The notes below the pieces were generated by a model. The model worked only from the letters and a program-made list of their open reading frames with translations, was not told the DNA's origin and ran no database searches. A stretch of 64,000 nt of DNA from Microvirga arsenatis (GTDB lineage: Bacteria; Pseudomonadota; Alphaproteobacteria; Rhizobiales; Beijerinckiaceae). The stretch's first letter is position 1; every line of letters begins with the position of its first letter. Of this stretch, positions 35,678 through 42,957 are shown piece after piece. The translations under genes were made by a program, and so were the position numbers. The stretch covers positions 1-64,000 of the forward strand of contig NZ_JAAAXJ010000007.1 in assembly GCF_009910705.1 (NCBI RefSeq), given 5' to 3'.

Positions 35678-36502
35678 TTATAGCTTGCCGCGCACGGACC
35701 AGAGTTCGGGAAAGAAGTACTTTTCCAGCGCCTTGCGCAGATAGGCCACGCCGCTGCTGCCGCCGGTGCCGCTGCGCATGCCGATGATGCGTTCCACGGT
35801 CTTCATGTGGCGGAAGCGCCATTGCTGGAACGCATCCTCCAGGTCGACCAGCTCCTCGGCGAGCTCATAGAGGTCGAAATGCTCGCCCGCGTGGCGGTAG
35901 ATCTCCTCCCAGGCCGCCTCGACCTGCGGGTGGGCCGCGTAGGGCTGGGTCACGTCCCGCTCGAGCACCTCCGCCGGGATGGCGTAACCGCGCCGGGCCA
36001 GCAGGCGCAAGGATTCGTCGTAGAGGCTCGGGGCGCGGTAGGCGGCCTCGAGCTGCTCGGCGAGGTCGCTGCGGTGCCGGTGCGGCGCCATCTTCGCCGC
36101 CTCCTTGGCGCCGAGCTTGAACTCCACGAGACGGTACTGCCAGGACTGGAAGCCGGAGGATTTGCCGAGCGCCGGGCGGAAGCTCAGGTAGTCCGAAGGG
36201 GTCATGGTGGAGAGCACGGTCCAGGCCTGGATCAGCTGCTCCTGGATCCGGTTGATGCGGGCGGTGCACTTGAAGGCGGGCTGGAGCTCGTCGGCGCGGA
36301 TATGGGCCAGCGCCGTGTCGAGCTCCCGGTTCAGGAGCTTGAGCCACAGCTCCATGACCTGATGGATGGTGATGAAGAGAAGCTCGTCGTGCTCCTGGGT
36401 GAGCGGCGACTGGGCGGAGAGGAGGGTGTCGAGCCGGAGATAGTCCCCATAGCTCATGTTCTCGGAAAAGTCGGTATGGATGTCGTCCGTTGCCGCCGAC
36501 AA
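35678..36502 (-). CDS. kynA: Tryptophan 2,3-dioxygenase
   Basis: This heme enzyme opens the indole ring of tryptophan to N-formylkynurenine. The 274-residue protein has SYGDYLRLD, HDELLFITIHQVMELWLKLL and DYLSFRPALGKSSGFQSWQYRLVEF, which carry the active-site His and Arg, plus QQWRFRHMKTVERIIG with the axial His. The start is a TTG at 36502 with GGGAG upstream; the frame stays open to 36637, but that part is unlike the family. It is the first gene of a unit with the kynureninase-like gene. A formamidase gene (kynB) is not nearby. Confidence 0.94.
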   Translation of the reverse strand: MSAATDDIHTDFSENMSYGDYLRLDTLLSAQSPLTQEHDELLFITIHQVMELWLKLLNRELDTALAHIRADELQPAFKCTARINRIQEQLIQAWTVLSTMTPSDYLSFRPALGKSSGFQSWQYRLVEFKLGAKEAAKMAPHRHRSDLAEQLEAAYRAPSLYDESLRLLARRGYAIPAEVLERDVTQPYAAHPQVEAAWEEIYRHAGEHFDLYELAEELVDLEDAFQQWRFRHMKTVERIIGMRSGTGGSSGVAYLRKALEKYFFPELWSVRGKL

Positions 36503-36694
36503 GTCTTTCTCTCCCTGAAACCGCTTCCGCGTAGGCCGCGGATTGTCGTCCTGCCCCAGGAGTGTTCCCTTGGGGCGTTCAACGAAAGTAGGACATCCCG
36601 CCAGACTTGTCACGCAGGGGGAGGCCGGAATTGGCATCGGGAGGCCGAAGGGGTAGGTTGCCGGCCCATCGAACCCGACCGGAGAGATCCCCGC

Positions 36695-36937
36695 ATGACC
36701 GACACGCTTCCCGACCGCCTGTCTTCGAACCCGGACAGCCCCTATTACAACGAGGAGCTGCTCGCGAAGGGCGTCGGCATCCGCTTCAACGGGGTCGAGA
36801 AAACCAACGTGGACGAGTACTGCGTCAGCGAGGGCTGGGTCCGCGTCACCGCCGGCAACGCCAAGGACCGCTTCGGCAACCCCATGACCATCAAGCTCAA
36901 GGGCAAGGTCGAGCCGTTCCTGAGGGCCGACGGCTAG
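36695..36937 (+). CDS. DUF3297 family protein
   Basis: An 80-residue soluble protein. The conserved parts are DRLSSNPDSPYYNEELLAKGVGIRFNG, then VDEYCVSEGWVRV and DRFGNPMTIKLKGKVEP. This is the DUF3297 family (sometimes misnamed glutathione peroxidase). Function is unknown. GGAGAGA lies seven bases before the ATG. It is divergent from kynA, with about 190 bases between them. Confidence 0.85.
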   Translation: MTDTLPDRLSSNPDSPYYNEELLAKGVGIRFNGVEKTNVDEYCVSEGWVRVTAGNAKDRFGNPMTIKLKGKVEPFLRADG

Positions 36938-37059
36938 GTCCGGCCTCGAACGGGCCGGACCCTGCCGCTGGGGCAGGGCTGGACGGGCCCAGGGGCGCGC
37001 GCCAAGATCAAGGGCAAGCTGGTCGGACGAGGCGGACGCCTCGGGAAAGGCGTGCCCCG

Positions 37060-37350
37060 ATGGCCGTCGGAAGGCGATGGATGGTGCTTGCGGCGGCCTG
37101 CCTGATCGGCGCGCCGGCTCTCGCCCATGGCTGGTACCCGCACTGGTGCTGCGACGACCGGGATTGCCGCGAGCTGATCGAGGGGCGGGGCGAGACCGTC
37201 ACCCAGACCGCCGAGGGATGGCGGCTCTGGGACGGGCGCCTGATCGGGCAGGACCACACCAAGATGTCGCCGGATGCCAAGTTCCATCTCTGCGAGGAGC
37301 CGCGGACGCGGGCCATCATCTGCTTCTTCGCCCCGCAGGGGGCCTCGTGA
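37060..37350 (+). CDS. Small secreted Cys-rich protein
   Basis: The 96-residue protein has a signal peptide (VGRRWMVLAAACLIGAPALAHG). The mature part begins WYPHWCCDDRDC and ends with FHLCEEPRTRAIICFFAP. The CC...DC pair near the start and the two later Cys suggest two disulfides. Proteins with this layout (WY..ECC...DC at the start, a Cys pair near the end) are common in Hyphomicrobiales but have no known function. The ATG at 37060 follows a purine-rich stretch. It is on the same strand as the DUF3297 gene, 122 bases later. Confidence 0.75.
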   Translation: MAVGRRWMVLAAACLIGAPALAHGWYPHWCCDDRDCRELIEGRGETVTQTAEGWRLWDGRLIGQDHTKMSPDAKFHLCEEPRTRAIICFFAPQGAS

Positions 37351-37382
37351 CGGCCTCGCGCATGCCGGCAGGGAGCGGAATC

Positions 37383-37485
37383 AAAAAAAGAAGCGCCCGC
37401 TTTGCAGGGGCGCTTCAAGGAGCCGACCCGTAGGGGCAAATAAAAGGTCGGTAAACCTATCTATTTGTGTAGTATTATGTCTTAA
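37383..37485 (-). ncRNA. Candidate small RNA (about 100 bases)
   Basis: On the minus strand, a start near 37485 is predicted seven bases after the -10 box described in the next entry. The RNA would hold a hairpin CCGACC ... GGTCGG (37451 to 37423) that displays TTTGCCCCTA in its loop, then a terminator stem of nine to eleven pairs (GAAGCGCCC ... GGGCGCTTC, 37416 to 37390) ending in seven T (37389 to 37383). No reading frame in it is plausible. A second copy of the loop sequence, also in a hairpin (CCGTA ... TACGG), lies further upstream at 37613-37630. I do not recognise a known family. Confidence 0.6.
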
Positions 37486-37491
37486 ATGTGG

Positions 37492-37520
37492 CATCTAGAG
37501 ATTGGAATTGGGCGTGTCAA
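37492..37520 (-). promoter_or_regulatory. Predicted sigma-70-type promoter of the small RNA
   Basis: On the minus strand, TTGACA (37520-37515) is a perfect -35 box, followed after 17 bases by TAGATG (37497-37492), a four-of-six match to the -10 box. It points to the terminator at 37383 and to no protein gene. Confidence 0.6.
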
Positions 37521-37900
37521 GCGAATTTCTGCGCTATTCTGACGCAAGACTTGGTTTATTTGCAAACTATTTTGGCTTGCGGGCTTGTAAACCTTGTTTT
37601 AAGAGAGGGTCGCCGTAGGGGCAAATACGGTCGAAGGGTCGCGAACACAGTCAAACTCAGGACTGGGCGCGGCCCTTTTCTTCTTATTACTAGGAATAGG
37701 GTCTGTCATTCGACCCGCTGCGGGCCATGCCGTCTTTTCACGAGGGTTCTCTTTCCTGCAGCCCGCCATGTGCGCCCTCACACGCCATCTTTTCCTACAC
37801 AAGATAGCCTCCAAGCGAGCCTGAAACTGCTTCGCCTCTTCGGAAAGGGCGAGCGGCCGAGGCTCGATGCACTTTACTGCAGCGGATGAGAGGCTGGGAC

Positions 37901-38455
37901 ATGGCGACTATTTACGCGGACGGGGAAACGACCGGAACTGCCCGTGGCGACGAAATCTTCGGCGGGAGCGGCGCCGACGCGATCGACGGGCGTGGCGGAA
38001 ACGACTGGATCCAGGGCAACCGGGGCAACGACTCGCTGTGGGGCTACACGGGCAACGATACGATCTGGGGCGGCAGCGGCGACGACTTCATTCTGGGCGA
38101 AGCCGGCCGCGATGTCCTCACCGGTCACGGCGGCTATGATGCCTTCGTGTTCACCCGGACTCCATCGAGATCCAATGTCGATACGATCACCGATTTCAGC
38201 GTGAGGTATGACACGATCGTTCTGTCGACGGCGGTCTTCAAGGGCGTGGGTTCTGCCGGCCGGGACATGAAGGCGAGTGCCTTCTGGACGGGGACCGCGG
38301 CGCACGACGCGAACGACCGCATCATCTACAACAAGGACACGGGTTCGCTGTACTACGATCCGGATGGGACCGGTTCGAGATCGGCCGTCGAGTTCGCCAA
38401 GATCGATCCGAACCTGAAGCTGACCTTCAAAGACTTCTACATCATGGCCCCATGA
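37901..38455 (+). CDS. Small RTX-type calcium-binding protein (tail module copy 3)
   Basis: The protein has about 184 residues: a short N-terminal part, four to five RTX nonapeptides (GGSGADAIDGRGGNDWI, GNDSLWGYTGNDTIWGGSGDDFI) and the C-terminal module (DTITDFSVRYDTIVLS, then DRIIYNKDTGSLYYDPDGTGSRSAVEFA) shared with the genes at 2131 and 25067. It is close to a minimal secretion unit with little cargo. No signal peptide is present; type I secretion is expected. The ATG at 37901 has GAGAGG upstream; a start five codons earlier is possible. Confidence 0.85.
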   Translation: MATIYADGETTGTARGDEIFGGSGADAIDGRGGNDWIQGNRGNDSLWGYTGNDTIWGGSGDDFILGEAGRDVLTGHGGYDAFVFTRTPSRSNVDTITDFSVRYDTIVLSTAVFKGVGSAGRDMKASAFWTGTAAHDANDRIIYNKDTGSLYYDPDGTGSRSAVEFAKIDPNLKLTFKDFYIMAP

Positions 38456-38463
38456 CATTCTGA

Positions 38464-38490
38464 AGGCGCTCCTGGAGCGCCTCTTTCTTC
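38464..38490 (+). terminator. Terminator of the small RTX gene
   Basis: A nine-base inverted repeat (AGGCGCTCC / GGAGCGCCT) with a very short loop, followed by CTTTCTTC, nine bases after the stop codon at 38455. Confidence 0.75.
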
Positions 38491-38559
38491 AGGGGTCTCT
38501 CTTCCTGAGCAGCCTCGACCCGGCCTGAAGAGTGAAGCGCGCGGAGCGCGGACGCTGTC

Positions 38560-38820
38560 TCAGCCCGTGAATTGTGCGCCGTAATGGATTCCGTCCGTCC
38601 AGATCAGCCGCGCCATGGCTGCTGCACGGGCGTCGGGGATCTGCAGCTCGAATTCCAGAGGCACGTCCGCGGAGCCGGGAATCACAAGGCGCACGCCGGA
38701 AAGCGACAGGTCCAGAACCGAGCACTCGATGCGCGTCTTGCGTTCGGGATCCCCGATCCATCCTTCCAGCACGGTGGCGAACCGCTCGTCCGATCGGCGT
38801 TCAGGCATTCCAAGGATCAT
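38560..38820 (-). CDS. PilZ domain protein
   Basis: The 86-residue protein is a single PilZ domain. The c-di-GMP-binding motifs are present: an Arg cluster RRSDER near residue 7-13 (RxxxR type) and DLSLSGVRL near 37 (D/NxSxxG type). It should bind c-di-GMP and alter a partner by contact. Two c-di-GMP-metabolising proteins are in this window (19.6 kb and 55.3 kb), but there is no direct link. An ATG four codons later is also possible. It is convergent with the RTX gene. Confidence 0.85.
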   Translation of the reverse strand: MILGMPERRSDERFATVLEGWIGDPERKTRIECSVLDLSLSGVRLVIPGSADVPLEFELQIPDARAAAMARLIWTDGIHYGAQFTG

Positions 38821-38899
38821 GCACGGGATTTCCTGATTCGAGAGGATCCCGGTATAGGCAGCCGGGCTGGTGCGAGGCTGCCCAGGACCGCCTGCTCCA

Positions 38900-39670
38900 T
38901 CACGCCTGGCCGATCGGCCCGTCGATGATCACGTGCGGGCACAGGCGCGAGCAGCGCTCGATGCGGCCGTCGACCCGGTAGATGTTCTGCAGCAGGGTCG
39001 AGGTGATCACGTCCTCCACCGGGCCGCAGCCCACCATGGTGCCCGCATCGATCACCATCACCCGGTCGGCCACCCGCAGCACCTGGTTGAGGTCGTGGAT
39101 GGCGAGCACCACGCAGATGTCGCGCTCGCGCGCCAGGGAGCGGATCAGCGCCAGCACCTCGACCTGCCGGTGCAGGTCGAGGGCGCTCGTCGGCTCGTCG
39201 AGGAGCAGGATCCTCGGCTCGCGCACGAGCACCTGGGCGAGCGACACGAGCTGCCTCTGGCCGCCGCTGAGCTCGTTCAGGCCCTTGAACGCGATGGGCT
39301 CGATCCGCAGGCTGAAGAGCACGCGGTCGACCTCCTGGAGATCCTCGTCCGTCACCTTGCGCGGCGCGCCCTGCTTGCGGGCGAGCAGGACGGATTCGTA
39401 CACGGTGAGCACCGTGTTCACGGAGGTGTCCTGCGGCATGTAGCAGACATGGGGCGCAGGCGACGGGGACGCGCCGTTGCCGAGGCGGATCTCGCCCGGC
39501 CCGTCGAGCAGGCCCGCGATGCGCCGGAACAGGCTCGACTTGCCCGCCGCGTTCGGGCCGATCACCGCCGTGACCTCGCCGCCCTTCAGCACCGGCGTGG
39601 TGACGCCGGAGAGCACCTCCTGCTTGCCGTAGCGGACGCCGACTTGGTTGAGTTGCAGGGTCGCTACCAT
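38900..39670 (-). CDS. ABC transporter ATP-binding protein (FecE/BtuD type)
   Basis: The 256-residue ATPase has Walker A (GPNAAGKSS, about residues 38-46), the signature LSGGQRQLVSLAQVL and Walker B (ILLLDEPTSALD). The Q-loop region CYMPQD and the switch His in AIHDLNQ are also present. The sequence is of the siderophore/vitamin B12 group. It overlaps the permease gene by seven bases, so it is the last gene of a three-gene importer for a metal-chelate or similar large solute. The C-terminal tail (residues 235-256) is Cys-containing (CSRLCPH). Confidence 0.93.
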   Translation of the reverse strand: MVATLQLNQVGVRYGKQEVLSGVTTPVLKGGEVTAVIGPNAAGKSSLFRRIAGLLDGPGEIRLGNGASPSPAPHVCYMPQDTSVNTVLTVYESVLLARKQGAPRKVTDEDLQEVDRVLFSLRIEPIAFKGLNELSGGQRQLVSLAQVLVREPRILLLDEPTSALDLHRQVEVLALIRSLARERDICVVLAIHDLNQVLRVADRVMVIDAGTMVGCGPVEDVITSTLLQNIYRVDGRIERCSRLCPHVIIDGPIGQA

Positions 39671-40728
39671 GCGCGCCTCCGGGTGGACATGATCAGGCTG
39701 AACAGGAACGGCACGCCCACGAGGGCCGTGATGATGCCGATGGGAAAGATGGTGCCGGGCACGATGGACTTGCTGACGACCGAGGTGAGCGAGAGGATCG
39801 CAGCGCCCGACAGCACCGAGGCCGGCAGGAAGTAGCGCTGGTCTTCGCCCACCAGCATGCGGGCGATGTGCGGGCCCACCAGGCCGATGAAGCCGATGGT
39901 GCCCACGAAGGCCACCGGCACGGCGGCGAGCAGGCTGATGATCATCATGGTCTCGAGCCGGAGCCAGCGCACGTTGACGCCGAAGCTCGCCGCCTTGTCG
40001 TCGCCGAGCCGCAGCGCCGTGAGCGCCCAGGCGCGGCGCATGAAGAGGGGCAGGGACACCGCGAGAACCGCCGTGGTGATGGCGAGCTTCGGCCAGGTGG
40101 CGCGGGTGAGGCTGCCCATGGTCCAGAACACCACCGCCGCGAGCGCCTGCTCGGAGGCGAGATACTGCACGAGGGCGAGCAGGGCGTTGAAGGTGAAGAC
40201 GAGGGTGATGCCGAGCAGCACGATGGTCTCCACGGTCACGCCGCGGCGCTGGCTCATGAAATGGATGAAGAGAGCGGCGGCGAGCGCCATGAGCAGCGCG
40301 TTGAGCGACACCACGTAGTCGATGGCCCAGGGCAGGAAGCCGATGCCGAACACGAGGGCGACGGAGGCGCCGAAGCTCGCCGCCGCCGAGATGCCGAGCG
40401 TGAAGGGGCTCGCGAGCGGGTTGTTGAGGATGGTCTGCATCTGCGCGCCCGCTGCGGAGAGCGCCGCGCCGACGATCACCGCCATCAGCGCCACCGGCAT
40501 GCGGATGTCCCAGATCACCACGCTGATCTGCAGCGAGACCTCCGGCGAGCCCATCAGGGCCAGCACGACCTCGCGCATGGAATAGCGCGCGGGTCCCAAG
40601 CCCAGATCGGCGATCACGGACAGGGCGAGAACGAGCCCGAGCGCAAGAAGCACGAGCTTCTTGCGCTGCACGAGGACGCGGTAGGCACCGCGTCCCTCAC
40701 GAATGGCAATGGCGGGAGAGTGGGCCAA
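39664..40728 (-). CDS. FecCD-family ABC permease
   Basis: The 354-residue protein has about ten membrane helices. RMPVALMAVIVGAALSAAGAQMQTILNNPLASPFTLGISAAASFGA is the family core, and GTIGFIGLVGPHIARMLVGEDQRYFLPAS the C-terminal hallmark. It forms the import channel with the ATPase at 38900. The start is a TTG at 40728, four bases after the stop of the binding-protein gene, so translation is probably coupled. The substrate class is a siderophore, heme or B12-like compound. Confidence 0.93.
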   Translation of the reverse strand: MAHSPAIAIREGRGAYRVLVQRKKLVLLALGLVLALSVIADLGLGPARYSMREVVLALMGSPEVSLQISVVIWDIRMPVALMAVIVGAALSAAGAQMQTILNNPLASPFTLGISAAASFGASVALVFGIGFLPWAIDYVVSLNALLMALAAALFIHFMSQRRGVTVETIVLLGITLVFTFNALLALVQYLASEQALAAVVFWTMGSLTRATWPKLAITTAVLAVSLPLFMRRAWALTALRLGDDKAASFGVNVRWLRLETMMIISLLAAVPVAFVGTIGFIGLVGPHIARMLVGEDQRYFLPASVLSGAAILSLTSVVSKSIVPGTIFPIGIITALVGVPFLFSLIMSTRRRAW

Positions 40729-40732
40729 GAGC

Positions 40733-41869
40733 CTATTCCTTGTCGGTGAGGGAGACCCAGTAGCCGGTCTTGTAGGGCACCGGCAGGAAGCGCTCGTAGA
40801 GCGTCTTCATGGTGGCCTCGGGATCGAGGTCCTTGAACAGCTCCGGGTGCAGCCACTTGGCCATCGCCTGGATGGCGACGAACTGGTAGGGGCTGTTGTA
40901 GAACTGGTGCCAGATCGCGTGCACCTTGTTGTCCTTCACCGCCTTCACGCCGGTATAGGCCGCTCGCTTCATCAGGCCGGCGAGCTTGGCGCGCGCCTTG
41001 GCCTTGTCGGCGCCGGAGCCGACGCCCACCCAGGCGCCGCCGGGCACGTAGAGCTCCCAGTTCGAGCCGGTGACGATCACGTGGTCCGGGTTGGCGGCGA
41101 TGATCTGCTCAGGGTTCACGACGCCGAAGGTGCCGGGGATGATCTTGGCGGCGAGGTTGCGCCCGCCGGCGACCTCCACGAACTTGCCGAAGTTCTCGTT
41201 GCCGAAGGACATGCAGCAATCGTCGGAATAGCCGCCTGCGCGCTCCATCATCACGAGGGGCTGGGCGGGATTGGCCTTGGCGAGGGTCTGCGTCACGCGC
41301 TCGATCTGCTCCTTGCGGAACGCGATGAACTCCTCCGCGCGCGTCTCCTTGCCGAAGAGCTTGCCGATGAGGCGCATGCTGGCATCGGTGTTCTCGAAGG
41401 GCTTTTCGCGGAAGTCGACGAAGACCACGGGAATGCCGATCCTGGCGAGCTTCTCGATGAGCTTGGCGTCGTCGGTGGCGGTCTTCGCCTCGATGTTGAG
41501 GATGATCGCGTCGGGCCTGAGGGAGACGGCCTGCTCCACGTCGAAGGTGCCCTCCTTGAAGCCTCCGAAGGTGGGGATCTTGTCGATCTGCGGGTACTTG
41601 GCGAGGTAGTCCCTGTAGCCGTCGAGATCCGCCTTCTGCAGGTCGTCGCGCCAGCCGACCACGCGCTTGAACGGCTGGTCCGTGTCGAGGGCGGCGACGA
41701 AGTACATCTGCCGGCCCTCGCCGAGGATCACCTTCTCGACCGGCGCCTTCACCTCGACCTTGCGGCCCGCGATGTCGGTGACCGTGATGGTGTCGGCGGC
41801 ATGGGACGGAAGGGGCAGGAAAGCGGCGAGCGCCAGGGCGGCGCCGAAAAGCAGTCTGGGCAGTGGCAT
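40733..41869 (-). CDS. Metal-chelate ABC transporter substrate-binding protein
   Basis: The 378-residue protein has a signal peptide (PLPRLLFGAALALAAFLPLPSHA). The mature part has two lobes joined by a long helix, as in FecB/BtuF-type proteins: ITVTDIAGRKVEVKAP at the start, DAIILNIEAK, VVFVDFREKPF and GVVNPEQIIAANPDHVIVTG. A segment with two adjacent Cys (SDDCCMSFGN) and two Trp/Tyr-rich regions near the C-terminus (WHQFYNSPYQF) could take part in ligand binding. The ligand is not known. The ATG at 41869 has GAGG upstream; a longer frame is not supported. Confidence 0.9.
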   Translation of the reverse strand: MPLPRLLFGAALALAAFLPLPSHAADTITVTDIAGRKVEVKAPVEKVILGEGRQMYFVAALDTDQPFKRVVGWRDDLQKADLDGYRDYLAKYPQIDKIPTFGGFKEGTFDVEQAVSLRPDAIILNIEAKTATDDAKLIEKLARIGIPVVFVDFREKPFENTDASMRLIGKLFGKETRAEEFIAFRKEQIERVTQTLAKANPAQPLVMMERAGGYSDDCCMSFGNENFGKFVEVAGGRNLAAKIIPGTFGVVNPEQIIAANPDHVIVTGSNWELYVPGGAWVGVGSGADKAKARAKLAGLMKRAAYTGVKAVKDNKVHAIWHQFYNSPYQFVAIQAMAKWLHPELFKDLDPEATMKTLYERFLPVPYKTGYWVSLTDKE

Positions 41870-41944
41870 CGTGAGCCTCGCAAGGAGTCTGGAGAGCGGT
41901 GCCCTCCTATGGCTCCTGCGAGTTGAGCGCAAGAAATATCTTTT

Positions 41945-42015
41945 AGAATTACTTTAATCCCAATGTAATTCACCTAGTTTGTAACTGTTCTATTCTATAG
42001 TTTATAATCATTATA
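41945..42015. promoter_or_regulatory. Divergent promoter and possible operator between importer and methyltransferase
   Basis: An AT-rich stretch between divergent genes. On the plus strand TTGTAA (41979-41984) and TATAAT (42003-42008), 18 bases apart, make a good promoter for the methyltransferase. The -10 box lies in a perfect palindrome TATAATcATTATA (42003-42015). A second inverted repeat, GAATTAC ... GTAATTC with 12 bases between (41946-41952, 41965-41971), may be an operator. TTTTAGAATTA recalls the iron-control boxes of this order, but the match is partial. Confidence 0.55.
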
Positions 42016-42079
42016 GTTTGACGGTTGTTCGTTTTCGCCCTAGAGGAACGCCGCGATCCCCACCAACCAGCTGACCTTC

Positions 42080-42856
42080 ATGACGGCGAACTACACCCTT
42101 CGCGACGAGATCCGCGATTACTGGTCCCTGCGCGCCCCCACCTTCGACGAGCAGGTGGGGCACGAGATTTTCTCGGAGGCGGAACGGCAGGCCTGGCGCG
42201 ACCTGTTCCTGCGCCATCTCGGCTCCGGCGAGGGGCGCCGCGCCCTCGACCTTGCGAGCGGAACGGGCGTGATCTCCCATCTGCTGTACGGGTTGGGCTT
42301 CGAGGTCACGGGCCTCGACTGGTCGGAGGCGATGCTCGCCCAGGCGCGCGCCAAGGCGGCCCGGCGCGGCGCCGCCATCCGCTTCGTCATGGGCGATGCG
42401 GAGCGCACGCTGGAGAAGCCGGAGAGCTACGACGTGCTCGTCACGCGGCATCTGGTGTGGACGCTGGTCGACCCGAAGGCGGCGTTCCGCGAGTGGCATT
42501 CCCTGCTCAGGCCCGGCGGGCGGCTTCTCATCGTGGACGGCGATTTCGTGTCGGACACCCTCGTCAGACGCGCGATCCGCCTCGTCGAGAGAATTCTGCC
42601 GGGCCTTGCCGGCGCGCCGCATGCGCCGAACGGCCTGCGCGAGATGCACGAGCGCATCCTGAAGCGCGTCTACTTCTCCAAGGGCGCACGGGCGCAGGAG
42701 GTGGCGGCGCTCCTGCGCGAGGCGGGATTTGCGCAGATCGCCATCGACCGCAACCTGAGGGACATTCATCGCGAGCAGGCGAAGAACCTGCCGCTGCTCA
42801 AGGGCCTCGAGCGCGCGACGCAGCATCGCTACGCCATCCTCGCGGTGAAGGCCTGA
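42080..42856 (+). CDS. Class I SAM-dependent methyltransferase
   Basis: The 258-residue enzyme has the SAM motifs ALDLASGTGVISHLL (about residues 53-67) and GLDWSEAMLAQARAKA, then YDVLVTRHLVWTL and LRPGGRLLIVDGDFV. The substrate is unknown. It shares a regulatory region with a metal-chelate importer, so modification or use of the imported compound is a possible role; that is inference. An oppositely oriented frame across the same bases has no family support. Confidence 0.85.
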   Translation: MTANYTLRDEIRDYWSLRAPTFDEQVGHEIFSEAERQAWRDLFLRHLGSGEGRRALDLASGTGVISHLLYGLGFEVTGLDWSEAMLAQARAKAARRGAAIRFVMGDAERTLEKPESYDVLVTRHLVWTLVDPKAAFREWHSLLRPGGRLLIVDGDFVSDTLVRRAIRLVERILPGLAGAPHAPNGLREMHERILKRVYFSKGARAQEVAALLREAGFAQIAIDRNLRDIHREQAKNLPLLKGLERATQHRYAILAVKA

Positions 42857-42902
42857 GCCGGATCGTGCGGCGCCTCCGCATCATCGGGAGGACCGGAGCC
42901 AA

Positions 42903-42923
42903 TCCCCGGATCATGTCCGGGGA
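42903..42923. repeat. Short palindrome after the methyltransferase gene
   Basis: TCCCCGGA / TCCGGGGA with a five-base loop, in the 101 bases between convergent genes. Sequences of this form are common between genes in Hyphomicrobiales. It may stop transcription from one or both sides, though there is no T-run. Confidence 0.5.
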
Positions 42924-42957
42924 CGGGAGCGACACTGAAACCTGTCCGCCTGTCAGA

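Larger units (their letters stand above)
37351..37900. other. AT-rich intergenic patch with a candidate small RNA
   Basis: These 550 bases hold no convincing protein gene. From about 37441 to 37612 GC falls to the low forties in percent, against the mid to high sixties around it. A 15-base direct repeat, CCGTAGGGGCAAATA, flanks that part (37428-37442 and 37613-37627). A strong minus-strand terminator and a good minus-strand promoter bracket about 100 bases of it. The rest, to 37900, shows nothing I can name. Confidence 0.6.

Noticed and set aside
37488..37889. Plus-strand frame of 133 codons in the AT-rich patch
   Set aside because: No ribosome site, unusual composition and overlap with the candidate small RNA; I do not think it is a gene.
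41941..41960. Possible Irr or RirA box (TTTTAGAATTACTTTAA)
   Set aside because: Only half of the known pattern matches, so I list it as part of a possible operator and not as a named site.
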